Below, in pieces: positions 43,003 through 52,662 of a stretch of 64,000 bases of DNA (positions are counted from its first letter, which is position 1; every line of letters starts with the position of its first letter). The notes beneath the pieces are model-generated. The model was not told where the DNA came from, did not search any database, and saw only the letters and a program-made list of their open reading frames with translations. The DNA lies in assembly GCA_020347565.1 (NCBI GenBank), contig CP070732.1:1226688-1290687 (forward strand). Direction: 5' to 3'. The position numbers and the translations under genes were made by a program. This DNA comes from Methanobacteriota archaeon. GTDB taxonomy: Archaea; Thermoplasmatota; Thermoplasmata; UBA10834.

Positions 43003-43179
43003 TCAACGCCTCTTCGTGAGCCGATCAGAATTCCTATCGGACGGCCCGCTCTCTGCGGGCTTGTCCTTCTCCACGGGGCCGTTCCCTCTGGCCATGCTCG
43101 AATCAAAAAGGGGCGGACGCGCTCTCCTCCCATTGCCTCGGCCGTCATCCTCGTCATTATCCTGTTTGTCGAGCCTCAT
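43003..43179 (-). CDS. Small hydrophilic protein, 58 residues, unknown
   Basis: A short charged frame starting MRLDKQDNDEDDGRGNGR, rich in Arg, Asp, Gly and Pro and probably disordered, ending SDRNSDRLTKRR. Before its ATG is CTGGTGG with a six-base spacer, and GCTTATCTA near 43222 gives a TATA-like element with a predicted start near 43195. Codon use is not distinctive. Chance is possible; the expression signals raise it above background. It lies in an otherwise empty region of 346 bases between the AOR-like gene and the kinase gene. Confidence 0.35.
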   Translation of the reverse strand: MRLDKQDNDEDDGRGNGRRARPPLFDSSMARGNGPVEKDKPAESGPSDRNSDRLTKRR

Positions 43180-43220
43180 CGGCGTCCACCAGATTTGCGA
43201 CGGCAATCCCTTTGCCCATA

Positions 43221-43259
43221 GATAAGCCTTGCCGAGAACACGCAAGCTCTCGGCTTATC
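43221..43259. repeat. Imperfect inverted repeat
   Basis: ATAAGCC-TTGC-CGAGA faces TCTCGGCTTAT across about ten bases. Part of it overlaps the TATA-like sequence used above for the small minus-strand frame. It may be a terminator or a regulator site; no further support. Confidence 0.4.
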
Positions 43260-43331
43260 GGTTACGGGGTCCGAGCACGACGTTGGAAAGTTTATTGGTG
43301 GGTTCGGACATTCATCGGCCAGGTGTGACGC

Positions 43332-43874
43332 TTGAAGATACTTGTAACGACTGGGATGCCTGGCTCCGGCAAGGAGGAGCTGCTGAAGTGCTGTGAGGCC
43401 AGAGGTGCCAGGGTCGTGCGGATGGGAGACTTCGTGAGGGAGAAGGCGGAGAAGTTCGGCCTCAGCCCGTCCGACGCAAGCGTCGGCGGGCTCGCCGACG
43501 AGGAGAGGAAGAGATATGGTATGGATATCTGGGCCAAGCGCATCATTCCCTTCGTCGGCGGCGACCTGGTCGTCATAGATGGCACCAGGGGACCCGACGA
43601 GATAGCCGCCTTCAAGAAGGCCTTCGGCGACGCCCTGAAGGTCGTGGCCGTGCACAGCTCGCCGAGGACGAGGTTCGACCGACTGCAGAGCCGCGGCAGG
43701 TCGGACTCGCCGGCCAGCTTCGTGGAGTTCGACGCGAGGGACCGTCGGGAGCTCGACTGGGGCCTTGGCGACGCCATCGCCCTGGCTGACTACCTGATCG
43801 TCAACGAGGGAACGCTGGAGGAGCTCAGGGAGCAGGTCAGCGCCTTCCTAGACAGACTGCTTGAGAAGGGGTGA
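43332..43874 (+). CDS. UPF0200-type P-loop kinase (dephospho-CoA kinase-like)
   Basis: A 180-residue P-loop protein. The Walker A is TTGMPGSGKEELL, unusual in having glutamate after the lysine, as in the archaeal UPF0200 family. VVRMGDFVREKAEKFGL, LVVIDGTRGPDEIAAFKKAF and HSSPRTRFDRLQSRGRSD are the other family segments. Related enzymes phosphorylate nucleotides or coenzyme precursors; the substrate here is unknown. The start is TTG at 43332 with AGGTGTG upstream; TTTATTGG near 43289 is the TATA element. It overlaps or abuts the next gene. Confidence 0.82.
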   Translation: MKILVTTGMPGSGKEELLKCCEARGARVVRMGDFVREKAEKFGLSPSDASVGGLADEERKRYGMDIWAKRIIPFVGGDLVVIDGTRGPDEIAAFKKAFGDALKVVAVHSSPRTRFDRLQSRGRSDSPASFVEFDARDRRELDWGLGDAIALADYLIVNEGTLEELREQVSAFLDRLLEKG

Positions 43875-43887
43875 GCCGACGGAACTG

Positions 43888-44145
43888 ATGGCGTTGAGGC
43901 CCTGCAAGGCGGAGGCCTTCGAAGCCGTGCCGAAGGGGCGTGTCAAGCTCGACCTGTACGAGTGCGAGCGTCTGCTAGCAGGGAGCGGATATGAGATCGT
44001 GGCGAACCGCGGCGTGATGCTCGTCGTGAGGAAGGGCATCGAGATGACGCTCTACCCTCACGGGCGCATACTGATGTGCCCCGTCGACTCGAAGGAGGAC
44101 GCGTGCCGTCTCGCGGAGGAGCTGTACGCGGCGCTCCGGGCATGA
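43888..44145 (+). CDS. Small protein with TBP-like half-fold, conserved archaeal
   Basis: An 85-residue protein whose central part, VKLDLYECERLLAGSGYEIV and VMLVVRKGIEMTLYPHGRIL, alternates strand and helix like one half of a TATA-binding-protein fold, closed by VDSKEDACRLAEELYAALRA. The gene follows the UPF0200 gene by 13 bases and is probably co-transcribed with it. The ATG at 43888 is preferred over a TTG at 43861 inside the preceding gene. Possibly an RNA- or nucleotide-binding partner of the kinase; this is inference from position. Confidence 0.65.
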   Translation: MALRPCKAEAFEAVPKGRVKLDLYECERLLAGSGYEIVANRGVMLVVRKGIEMTLYPHGRILMCPVDSKEDACRLAEELYAALRA

Positions 44146-44228
44146 TGCACCTTCCGGAGTTCCAGCGGTCGATTAATATACGTCCATCGTTTAGACTCGC
44201 ATGCCCACGAAGGGCAACAGGTGATGGA

Positions 44229-45155
44229 ATGATAGAGATAGAGCGGCTCGTCAAGGAGTTCGGCGACATCAAGGCCGTCGACGACCTGACGATCGACGTT
44301 CCTGCCAAGAGGACCGTAGGCTTCCTCGGGCCGAATGGCGCGGGCAAGACAACCACTATCAAGATACTCACTAACCTGATCGCATCGACTGGCGGCAGGG
44401 CTCTGATCAACGGTGTCGATGTCATGACGGCTCCGAAGGAGGCCTTGGCCCACACGGGCGCGGTCGTGGAGACGCCCGAGTTCTACCCATATCTCACCCC
44501 TGTTGAGACACTTGCCTATCTAGGACGGTTGCGGGGCATGTCGTCGAGCGAAATAAACAGGAGAAGCAACGACGTCCTCGCGCAGGTGAAGATGGTCGAG
44601 TGGAAGAAGACCAGGATCGGCAAGTTCTCGAAGGGCATGAAGCAGAGGCTCGCGATTGCCCAGGCGCTGCTTCACGAGCCGGAGGTGCTGATACTGGATG
44701 AGCCGACGAGCGGCCTCGACCCGAGGGGGATGGTCGAGGTAAGGGAGATCATCAAGGGCCTGAAGAAGCAGGACTACACGATATTCATGAGCTCACATCT
44801 CCTCGGTGAGGTGCAGGAGATATGCGACAGCGCCGCCTTGATCAACCGCGGGAAGCTCTTGGTGTATGATAGCATCGACAACCTGAAGGCGCTCACGAAG
44901 ACGTCCAAGATAGAGGTGACCTCGGCTGGCGAGATACCCAAATCCGCATTCGATCGCATAGGTCAGCTGACGGATGTCTCCTCCGTGGACGCCGTGAACT
45001 CCCACACGATGCTGGTCACCTTCGCAGGGGCGGTGGAGGCAAGGGCCGACCTGCTCCTGGCGATACAGGGAGAGGGCTTGAAGGTCACCGGCTTCAGCCC
45101 AGTGGGACTGCCCCTAGAGATGATGTACATGGACCTCGTGAAGGAGTCGAGATGA
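44229..45155 (+). CDS. ABC-2 type exporter, ATP-binding subunit
   Basis: ATPase of 308 residues for an ABC-2 transporter. Walker A FLGPNGAGKTTTIKILTNLI, signature FSKGMKQRLAIAQALL (with lysine replacing the second glycine of SGG), Walker B VLILDEPTSGLDP and IFMSSHLLGEVQ switch. A C-terminal domain of about 85 residues follows. The gene overlaps the permease gene by four bases. TTAATATA near 44173 is the TATA element. Cargo could be a drug, lipid or sodium; nothing in the sequence decides it. Confidence 0.9.
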   Translation: MIEIERLVKEFGDIKAVDDLTIDVPAKRTVGFLGPNGAGKTTTIKILTNLIASTGGRALINGVDVMTAPKEALAHTGAVVETPEFYPYLTPVETLAYLGRLRGMSSSEINRRSNDVLAQVKMVEWKKTRIGKFSKGMKQRLAIAQALLHEPEVLILDEPTSGLDPRGMVEVREIIKGLKKQDYTIFMSSHLLGEVQEICDSAALINRGKLLVYDSIDNLKALTKTSKIEVTSAGEIPKSAFDRIGQLTDVSSVDAVNSHTMLVTFAGAVEARADLLLAIQGEGLKVTGFSPVGLPLEMMYMDLVKESR

Positions 45156-46270
45156 TGACCACGGAAGAGCTGCACGAGAGCCTCCATCACGTCCCATCCG
45201 ACCTCGAGCAGATACCCATCGTGTGGAGGTACGAGCTGCTCAAGCACCTTCGTTCGAAGCGGCTGCTGGCATCGATCGCATTGGTCTTCGTGGTGTTGGT
45301 GCCGATCAACTTCCTCCCGCCCGCATTGGACGTCCCGTACAGTGGGACAACTGAGAACGAGGCGGTCGCCTTTCTGGAACCAGAGGACATGGCTGGGATC
45401 GCGGGCGCTGGCATACCTGAGTTCGGTTCGATAGCGCTCTTGGACAAGAGCGCGATCGACCTTGACTCCTTGGAGGTCTTCTTGGGAGGCGTCCCGTTCG
45501 ACGACGAAGATGGCGCCGCCTGGTTTACGCTCAGAATGACGTACCAGGGTGCCAGCGCGTATGCCCTGATATTCACGTCCAACGTTACCGCCGCCGATGT
45601 GACGGTGAGCTACGAGTGGTTCACCGCCCCCGACGAGTTCGCCGGAATCTTCCTCGGCTTCGGCGCGATAATCGTGATCATATGCGCGACCTTCTTCGGT
45701 GCGGATGCACTGGTCAGCGAGTTCCAGAACAGGACTGGATATCTCATTTTCCCCAACCCGATAAAGAAGCCGATGATATACATCGGCAAGTTCGCCGCGA
45801 GCATGACGGCGAGCATCGCCGTCCTCCTGCTCCTGTACGGCGGCGTCGCGATACTGTCGATGTTCAATGCCAGAGGGATCGACGACGACCTCGGACTCTC
45901 GTTCCTGTTCGCGGTGGAATATCTCGTCGCCGTCATGGCGATAGCCTACCTGATAAGCGCCCTGTTGAAGGGAACCACGGGAGCAACGGTGCTGACGTTC
46001 CTCCTGTTCCTGCTGATACTGCCGATCATCGATGGCGTGGCGATGTTCACCGAGACGAAGGTCGAGGGCTCGCTCACGTTCTCGGGAGACGTCGTCTCGT
46101 ACATACTGCTCGATCCCTATCCGGTGGACTGGGCATATGAGACCGCTGGCTTCGAGTTCACGTTCTACTACCCTGATCCGGCCACGTCGGCTCTCGTGAT
46201 CGCGGCGTACGCCTTCATCGCCGTGCTGCTGGGAGCATTCCTATTCAACAGGAAGCAGCTGGTCGGATAG
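45152..46270 (+). CDS. ABC-2 type exporter, permease subunit
   Basis: A 372-residue permease with one N-terminal helix (LLASIALVFVVLVPINFLPP), a large extracytoplasmic domain (about 60-165), and five helices in the C-terminal half (GIFLGFGAIIVIICATFFGA; AVLLLLYGGVAIL; YLVAVMAIAYLISALL; FLLFLLILPIID; VIAAYAFIAVLLGAFLF). This is the ABC2_membrane/NatB-like arrangement. The ATGA overlap with the ATPase gene shows coupling. Cargo unknown. Confidence 0.86.
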   Translation: MMTTEELHESLHHVPSDLEQIPIVWRYELLKHLRSKRLLASIALVFVVLVPINFLPPALDVPYSGTTENEAVAFLEPEDMAGIAGAGIPEFGSIALLDKSAIDLDSLEVFLGGVPFDDEDGAAWFTLRMTYQGASAYALIFTSNVTAADVTVSYEWFTAPDEFAGIFLGFGAIIVIICATFFGADALVSEFQNRTGYLIFPNPIKKPMIYIGKFAASMTASIAVLLLLYGGVAILSMFNARGIDDDLGLSFLFAVEYLVAVMAIAYLISALLKGTTGATVLTFLLFLLILPIIDGVAMFTETKVEGSLTFSGDVVSYILLDPYPVDWAYETAGFEFTFYYPDPATSALVIAAYAFIAVLLGAFLFNRKQLVG

Positions 46271-46271
46271 G

Positions 46272-47471
46272 TCAGGTCTGGGGCGGTGGTGGATGCTGCC
46301 GCCTCTCGTGCTGCAGGTGCCACTCCGGCGGGCCCCATGTGGCGCCCTTCCTCCGAGCTTCCATTATCTCGACCATGCGCAGGAAGTCCTTCCTGGTGAC
46401 GATCCCCACGAGGGCTCCGCTGTCGTCCACCACGGGCAGCCTGCCCACGTTCCTCTTGCTGATCAGCTTGATGGCGTCTGAGGCGGGCAGGTTGGGGCGA
46501 ACGGTCACGACGCTTCGGGACATGATGTCGCGGACCATCGTCATTCCCGCCCGCTCCTTGGGTACCTTGTCCGTGTCGGTGAGGGTCACGATCCCCACCA
46601 GTAGGCCCTGGTCGACGACCGGGAACCCCATCATCCTTGTCGCCATCATAGTGTCCATCATCTGCTGAACGGATATGTTCGGATGGACGGTCTGGACGTT
46701 TTCGTTCATGAGTTGCCTGACGGTGAAGCCCTCCAGACTCTCTGTTATCACCGTCGCCTGCTCCTCCTCCTTGGCGCCCATGTACACGAAGAACGCGATG
46801 AATATCAGGAATATGTTGCCGAAGACTATACCGAAGACGCCCATCGCCGCTGCGAGGACCTTGGCGACCGACGCTGCCCTCCTCGTCGCATCGATGTTGG
46901 ACATGCGCGTTGCGAGGAACGACCTCAGCATCCTGCCACCGTCCATCGGGAAGGCTGGGATCAGGTTGAACCCCGCGAGAAGAACGTTGTAGAAGGCGAT
47001 GATCCCCAGGAGGATCTCGAGCCCTTCCGCGGCGACCGTCCCGATGGCGAGCTCACGCACGAAGATCATCGCCACATACGACACTAAGCCGATGGCGAGG
47101 CTCGTCATCGGGCCTGCCAGCGCCATCTTGAGCTCCTGACCGGGCTTCCGCGGCATCTCCTCCATGGATGCCACGCCGCCGAACAGCATCAGCGTGATGC
47201 TGCGGATCGTGACGCCGTATCTTATCGCGACGTACGAGTGCGCCAGCTCATGGGCGAGTATGGTTGCGAAGAATATCACCGCTGCCGCTGTGCCGAAGGC
47301 GTACTCCACGGCCATTGTCGTGTCGAGTCCCTCGAAGCCGAGCGTGATGCCGAAGATCCTCAGGCTCTCGCTCGAGAAGACCCAGACGAAGAGAGGCAGT
47401 ATTATGAGGAAGGTCAGGTGGAGGTAGATGGGTATGCCGAAGATGCGCCCGATCTTCACAGAACTGCTCAT
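46272..47471 (-). CDS. Site-2 protease-like M50 metalloprotease with two CBS domains
   Basis: Intramembrane zinc protease of 399 residues. FFATILAHELAHSYVAIRYG near residues 67-86 carries HExxH in a membrane helix, and NLIPAFPMDGGRMLRSFLAT the aspartate metal ligand of the NPDG-type motif. The C-terminal third has two CBS domains (QLMNENVQTVHPNISVQQMM; MSRSVVTVRPNLPASDAIKL) that often bind adenine nucleotides and regulate activity. The ATG at 47471 is preferred; the shared TATA element near 47558 predicts transcription start near 47531. Substrate unknown; relatives cleave membrane-bound transcription or sigma factors. Confidence 0.93.
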   Translation of the reverse strand: MSSSVKIGRIFGIPIYLHLTFLIILPLFVWVFSSESLRIFGITLGFEGLDTTMAVEYAFGTAAAVIFFATILAHELAHSYVAIRYGVTIRSITLMLFGGVASMEEMPRKPGQELKMALAGPMTSLAIGLVSYVAMIFVRELAIGTVAAEGLEILLGIIAFYNVLLAGFNLIPAFPMDGGRMLRSFLATRMSNIDATRRAASVAKVLAAAMGVFGIVFGNIFLIFIAFFVYMGAKEEEQATVITESLEGFTVRQLMNENVQTVHPNISVQQMMDTMMATRMMGFPVVDQGLLVGIVTLTDTDKVPKERAGMTMVRDIMSRSVVTVRPNLPASDAIKLISKRNVGRLPVVDDSGALVGIVTRKDFLRMVEIMEARRKGATWGPPEWHLQHERRQHPPPPQT

Positions 47472-47550
47472 CGTACTGATGTAGGTGTCCGCGGTATTCA
47501 ATGTTTGGCCGTTCTGCGCCCAGCCACTGGCGCTCATTTTTTCCGAAAGT

Positions 47551-47565
47551 ATCATATAAAAGTAA
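47551..47565. promoter_or_regulatory. Shared bidirectional TATA element
   Basis: ATCATATAAAAGTAA contains a TATA element on both strands (ATATAAAA plus, TTTTATAT minus). The plus-strand start is predicted near 47585, two bases before the ATG of the giant protein, so its message is leaderless; the minus-strand start is near 47531 for the M50 protease. Confidence 0.6.
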
Positions 47566-47586
47566 GTCTACTGTCTTTACCCTGGG

Positions 47587-50500
47587 ATGGGAACGCACTT
47601 GTACCGATCCTCGACCGCGATGATAGCCGTTGTCATCGTCGCATCTCTGCTAGTGCCTTCATGCTTGTCTTGTGCGTCCGATGAGCATGCGTTCTCTCTC
47701 GCTGATCGCACTACGAGCTTGTCCGAGACCGAGACGCCACCGCTCATGGCCGTCCCGTTCGACGCATCCTTGAACACCTCTCAGTCGGTTGCCGAGTATC
47801 CGCTGATGGCGAGAGCGTTGATGCTCGCCGGCGGGTCGACTGATGTAGCGCTGGACGACGTCAACCTGGACGGGCTGCGCGATCTTATCGTGAGCGTATC
47901 CGGCCCACAGAAGTCTGTGGCGATCTTCGCTGGCAAGGCGTCCGGCGAGTTCGACACCTATGCGACTTACAACATATCTCTGACGAGGAATCCGATTGCT
48001 GTCTCCACCCTTCGGATGGATGTCGGAGGCAACGTTTCGGTAGCCGTTCTGGAGCGTAGAGCCAGTATCCTTGAGTCAGATTGTGTTGAGTTTTTCCCAT
48101 ACAATTCAACTACAGATTCCTTCGACGCGCCAGTCCGACGTGACGTTTACAGTGACAGGGCTGTGGACATGGTCGTAGGCAACTTCTCGGGAGATGCATC
48201 TGACGACGTTGCGATTGTCTGTGGGTGGTCTGATTCCGGCCCAGGGCTTGGATATGTGGAAATCAAGTACGGCAACACTTTCGATTCGAGGGATGCGTTC
48301 CCGTCAGGAAACGGCACGAACTCGATAGCATCCGGAGACTTCAACGACGACGGTCTGGCGGACATCGCGGTTACTAATCTCCAGGACTCCACCATCGCGG
48401 TCTTCTATCAGCCGTTTTCCTTTGGGATGGATGAGGACTTGCTACTCGATGTCGTTGGCGCGCCGACCGGGATAGCTGCTGGCAGACTGAACGACGACAG
48501 CTTGGACGATGTTGCAGTCTGCACAGACGTGCCGTCCGTCAGGTTCTTCTATCAATCGATCGAACTCGTCGGTATATCCACCGTCTGCTCGTTGGACTAC
48601 GAGCCGTCCGGGCTTCATACAGGCGACCTGAGCGGCGACGGCTTCGACGACATCGTAGTCCTTAGCCTGGAATCCAGCGTCGCGATGGGCCTGATTCAAC
48701 AGACGGCAGGCACCAGATGGCCCAGCGCACCAGATTTCGCTTTCCCAACAGGGTCCTCTCCTAGAAACGCGCTGATAGACACCCTCGATTCCGATATAGG
48801 GAACGACATAGCAGTCGCATCCGCACGTATAGACTGGAACGGCTCCAGCATCGCCATATATCCGTTCAGAGGCTCGCAGATTTCGAACAGCAATATGACG
48901 GTGTGGACAAACCCATACTGCGAAGCTTCGGCGATTGGCTCGGGTGATCTCGACGGGGACGGATGGGAAGATCTCGTGCTGCTTTGTCCTGACTACGGGC
49001 CCGGCGCCTTCGGGTACTACCTCTCCTACACTGGGCCCGGATATTACCCGAGCCTTGGGTTCGCGCCCGACCTCCTCTTGGTGGAGGATTTGGACAACGA
49101 TGCCCACGCCGATGTCGTTTTGGCGAGTGCTGCGAACAGCAACTTCACGGTGTACAAGGGCAGCTCAGATCTGCCGGGAAGCTTTGTCATTCACGAGTAC
49201 GAGGTCTCAGGGAACGTCACCGCACTCGCGTCAGGAGACTTGGACAACGACGGTCTTCGCGATATACTCGTCGGGACGGATGCCTTCGAGATGGAGCTCT
49301 TCTTCAACGACGGTTCAGCTGTCATGTTCAGCGAGGCGACCGTGCTGCCCTCAACCTCCAGCACAGCGATCGTAGCCATCGCTGTCGGCGATTTCAACTC
49401 GGACGGGCTGGTCGACATCGCCTATCCAAATGAGGTGGACTCGATAGGCGTGATACTCCAGAAGGCGTCTTACCCTCCGATATCCCCTGATACCGATTAC
49501 AACCTGTCAGCGAGCGTCGGGGGCCATTTCTGGAATGTGATGGCCGGCGATGTGACGGGCGATGGAAAGGACGATGTGATAGCTATTGGACCGAGCGACG
49601 TCCTTCAGATGTTCCACCAGGACGACGGGGGCTTTGTATCGCAGATTCCCAACGCTACGATCGAATTCCCGGAGACACCTTCGTTCGTCGATGTGGTGGA
49701 TGTCACGGATGACGGAGCTGCCGATGTCGTGTCGCTGTTCGAATCAGCCGACTTGCTCTTCCTCTATCGGCAGGACTCTGGCGTTATGCCCACCTCCCCC
49801 TCGATGGTATTCGTCACCGGGGGTGTCCCGACTTGCGCAGTCCTGGCGGACGGAAGCCAGGATCACCGCGGCGACCTGGTCGTGTGCAATTCCGGATCGC
49901 ATTCGGTGTCGGTGTGGGAGCAGGTCAACTTCGCCCCGACCGCGCATATCGGAGGGCCCTACGTCGCCCAGCAGGGCACGCCGCACACGTTCAACGGCTC
50001 GTCCACCACGGGCGCGTCAGAGGTTCCGTTCATGGAATACAGGTGGGACTTCCTTGGAGATGGGAATTTCACCAATTGGACGCTGGATTTCCATCCAACC
50101 TATACGTACTACGGCCTGGAGGAGTACAACGTGACGATGGAGGTCAAGGACCCCCTCGGGCTGAACGATACGGACTACACCACCGTATCGGTCATCGACA
50201 GCTCGCCCCAGGTCAGCTTTTCGATGACGCCCTCGGAGCCTAGCGAGGGCGAGGAGGTCGTGTTCGAGGACGAGACGACCTCCTACGACGCTGTCGTGCT
50301 CATGAACTGGAGCATCGACGGTGAGGTCGTCAGCAGCGGGCTCGAGCATTCGATGAATTGGACGTTCGATAACGGTACTCACTCGGTCTCGCTCGAGGTG
50401 ACCGATTCCGACGGGTCGGTGTCCACATACTCCGTGGGCTTCCCCGTCGCGGCTCTGCCTCCGACGGTGAGGATGGTGGCGCCATCCACTGCGGACGAAG

Positions 50501-52647
50501 GCACCAGCGTGCAGTTCTTCGCCGCGGTCGACGAGTGGAACGACGGCCCTTGGGACGCCATAGCGAGCTACGAATGGAACTTCTCGTACGAAGGCGGCGC
50601 GTTCGTGCCCAGCGAGGTCACGACGACGAACGTCACCAGCGCCGTCTTCTCCGCCGATGGCGTGTCGGAGGTCTACACGGTGGCCGTGCGCGTGACGGAC
50701 GAGGACGGAAACTGGACGATTACGAGCACGAACATCACCATACTCGACATCGGTCCTCAGGATACGCTGTCGCTATCTGTCGATCCCCCTGGAGAGGGCA
50801 TGCCGTTCACGTTCGTCGTAACCGACTCCTTCGACGGCATCGTCAACTGGACTTGGACGCTCACGGGCCCTGGCGGACTGTATGCGGTGTACAACTACAC
50901 TGCCGAGCTGATGGCGATGGCCGAGTTCGCGTTGGCTGACGGAGCCTACGAGATGAGGCTGCAGGTCGACGAGGCCGATGGCGATATCGGCGACTTCCTG
51001 CTGCAGTTCGACGTTCAGGAACTACCTCCTGAGGTGTCCCTTCGGACGTCAGAGAATGCGCCGTCTTATCAGGAGTTCGACGCCGTCTCGTTCCTCGCGA
51101 CGGTCGTGAGCTTCGACAGAGTGGTCGGCTACGAGTGGGACTTCATAGCATACGGCGGGGACTTCGTGGCGGACGATTACACAACGGCGAACACCTCGTC
51201 CTACACGTACCTCTGGACAGGGAGCTACACCGCCAAGGTACGCGTGACAGATTCCGACGGATCGTCCGCCATCTCCACGGTGAACGTCGACATCGGAGAC
51301 ACCGATCTCGTCGGCTCCTTTGACGACATCATCGTGACGCGCGAGAGCCCCGACGACACATCCGTCGTGACGTTCAACGCCAGCCACTTCGCCCAGGCCT
51401 TCCCGGACATATCGAGCGTGGTGTGGGAGTTCGGCGACGGCGCCCAGGAGATGTTCACCGGCGCACCGAGCCAGCCCGTGAGCCACGACTACGCGCCTGT
51501 TTCGGATTACCAGGCGAACCTAACGCTGGCGGACGACGACGGTAACATCCTGGTCCTGAGCAGGCTTCTGCATCTCGTCCAGCCGGTGATCGAACTCATA
51601 TCGCCGCTCGAAGGGGCGGTGGTCAACCCCGGGGTTCCCCTCAGATTCTCGATAAGCGACGACTCGATCCCTCTGACGTCCGTCACGTATTCCGTAGACG
51701 GAGGTCCGGCGGAGGAGTTCTCGGTCCTCTACGAGATCAGCACTGTCGACTGGCCAGACAGCAGTTACTTCATCGAGATACGCGCGGAGGACAGGGACGG
51801 CAACATAGCGATCAAGCGGGACGTGAGCGTGATGATCGACAGCCGGGCCCCCGGCCTCACGCTACTGTGGCTATCGAACTACACATACGCCGGTGATAGG
51901 ATGAACATCACCGTGCAGATTGACGACCCCAACGTCGACGAAGAGGGCGTGACGCTCTTCATACGGTTCCCCGGCGGGGATACGCCGATGGAGCTGCCCA
52001 TGAGGCCGAGCGGCGGGGACAGGTTCTACGCCATCGTGGAGGTGCCGATGCGCGCAGGTACCGCTGAGTTCTGGTTCGTGGCCGAGGACCTCGCGGGCAA
52101 CTCGTTGACGAGCGCGACCCACTCGGTGATTGTGAAGATGCGCTTCATCGACCTGGCGCTGCCGTACTTGCTTGCCCTGGCGGTACTGGCGGCCCTGGGC
52201 ACGGCGGGGTATTTCATCCGCGAGTCGAGGATAGCCGTCGACGAGACGTTCGTCATATATAGCGACGGCAGGATGATGGCCCACAGCACGCGCAGGCTCA
52301 AGCCGGGCATGGACGACCAGGTCCTGAGCAGCATGTTCGTCGCCCTACAGGACTTCGTGAAGGATTCGTTCAGGGGCGAGACGTCTTTTACGCTGAGGAA
52401 GCTGGACTTCGGCGACAAGGTGGTCCTGATTGAGAAGGGAAGTAACATCTACCTCGCCGCGGTGCTGCACGGCAAGCCGTCGAGGAAGGTCACCACGAGG
52501 ATGAAGAAGGTCGTCGACGAGATCGAGGAGCAATACGACATGTACCTGATAGACTGGGACGGCGACCTGGACAAGGTCAGGGGAGTGAACGATATCATGA
52601 AAAAGCTTTATTCAAGGGCTCCCGCATTCCCTGGCGGCCTGAAATGA
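47587..52647 (+). CDS. Giant receptor-like surface protein: FG-GAP/VCBS repeats, PKD-like domains, membrane helix, cytoplasmic domain
   Basis: A 1686-residue protein. A signal helix (about residues 12-30) leads into repeats of the FG-GAP/VCBS type, each with a calcium-loop pattern (DVNLDGLRDLIV; GDLSGDGFDDIVVL; GDLDGDGWEDLVLL; GDLDNDGLRDILVG; GDFNSDGLVDIAY; GDVTGDGKDDVIAIG), likely forming one or two beta-propellers over residues 60-770. PKD or Ig-like domains fill about 780-1500. One membrane helix (LPYLLALAVLAALGTAGYFI, near 1522-1541) precedes a 140-residue cytoplasmic domain, VDETFVIYSDGRMMAHSTRR to the end, whose pattern resembles longin/roadblock-type folds. Adhesion or sensing is plausible. 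Confidence 0.85.
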   Translation: MGTHLYRSSTAMIAVVIVASLLVPSCLSCASDEHAFSLADRTTSLSETETPPLMAVPFDASLNTSQSVAEYPLMARALMLAGGSTDVALDDVNLDGLRDLIVSVSGPQKSVAIFAGKASGEFDTYATYNISLTRNPIAVSTLRMDVGGNVSVAVLERRASILESDCVEFFPYNSTTDSFDAPVRRDVYSDRAVDMVVGNFSGDASDDVAIVCGWSDSGPGLGYVEIKYGNTFDSRDAFPSGNGTNSIASGDFNDDGLADIAVTNLQDSTIAVFYQPFSFGMDEDLLLDVVGAPTGIAAGRLNDDSLDDVAVCTDVPSVRFFYQSIELVGISTVCSLDYEPSGLHTGDLSGDGFDDIVVLSLESSVAMGLIQQTAGTRWPSAPDFAFPTGSSPRNALIDTLDSDIGNDIAVASARIDWNGSSIAIYPFRGSQISNSNMTVWTNPYCEASAIGSGDLDGDGWEDLVLLCPDYGPGAFGYYLSYTGPGYYPSLGFAPDLLLVEDLDNDAHADVVLASAANSNFTVYKGSSDLPGSFVIHEYEVSGNVTALASGDLDNDGLRDILVGTDAFEMELFFNDGSAVMFSEATVLPSTSSTAIVAIAVGDFNSDGLVDIAYPNEVDSIGVILQKASYPPISPDTDYNLSASVGGHFWNVMAGDVTGDGKDDVIAIGPSDVLQMFHQDDGGFVSQIPNATIEFPETPSFVDVVDVTDDGAADVVSLFESADLLFLYRQDSGVMPTSPSMVFVTGGVPTCAVLADGSQDHRGDLVVCNSGSHSVSVWEQVNFAPTAHIGGPYVAQQGTPHTFNGSSTTGASEVPFMEYRWDFLGDGNFTNWTLDFHPTYTYYGLEEYNVTMEVKDPLGLNDTDYTTVSVIDSSPQVSFSMTPSEPSEGEEVVFEDETTSYDAVVLMNWSIDGEVVSSGLEHSMNWTFDNGTHSVSLEVTDSDGSVSTYSVGFPVAALPPTVRMVAPSTADEGTSVQFFAAVDEWNDGPWDAIASYEWNFSYEGGAFVPSEVTTTNVTSAVFSADGVSEVYTVAVRVTDEDGNWTITSTNITILDIGPQDTLSLSVDPPGEGMPFTFVVTDSFDGIVNWTWTLTGPGGLYAVYNYTAELMAMAEFALADGAYEMRLQVDEADGDIGDFLLQFDVQELPPEVSLRTSENAPSYQEFDAVSFLATVVSFDRVVGYEWDFIAYGGDFVADDYTTANTSSYTYLWTGSYTAKVRVTDSDGSSAISTVNVDIGDTDLVGSFDDIIVTRESPDDTSVVTFNASHFAQAFPDISSVVWEFGDGAQEMFTGAPSQPVSHDYAPVSDYQANLTLADDDGNILVLSRLLHLVQPVIELISPLEGAVVNPGVPLRFSISDDSIPLTSVTYSVDGGPAEEFSVLYEISTVDWPDSSYFIEIRAEDRDGNIAIKRDVSVMIDSRAPGLTLLWLSNYTYAGDRMNITVQIDDPNVDEEGVTLFIRFPGGDTPMELPMRPSGGDRFYAIVEVPMRAGTAEFWFVAEDLAGNSLTSATHSVIVKMRFIDLALPYLLALAVLAALGTAGYFIRESRIAVDETFVIYSDGRMMAHSTRRLKPGMDDQVLSSMFVALQDFVKDSFRGETSFTLRKLDFGDKVVLIEKGSNIYLAAVLHGKPSRKVTTRMKKVVDEIEEQYDMYLIDWDGDLDKVRGVNDIMKKLYSRAPAFPGGLK

Positions 52648-52662
52648 GCGTCAGGTGAGCAG

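Noticed and set aside
52645..52662. ATG at 52644-52646 as start of the DUF92 gene
   Set aside because: That frame meets a stop codon after four codons; the TTG at 52663 opens the conserved frame.
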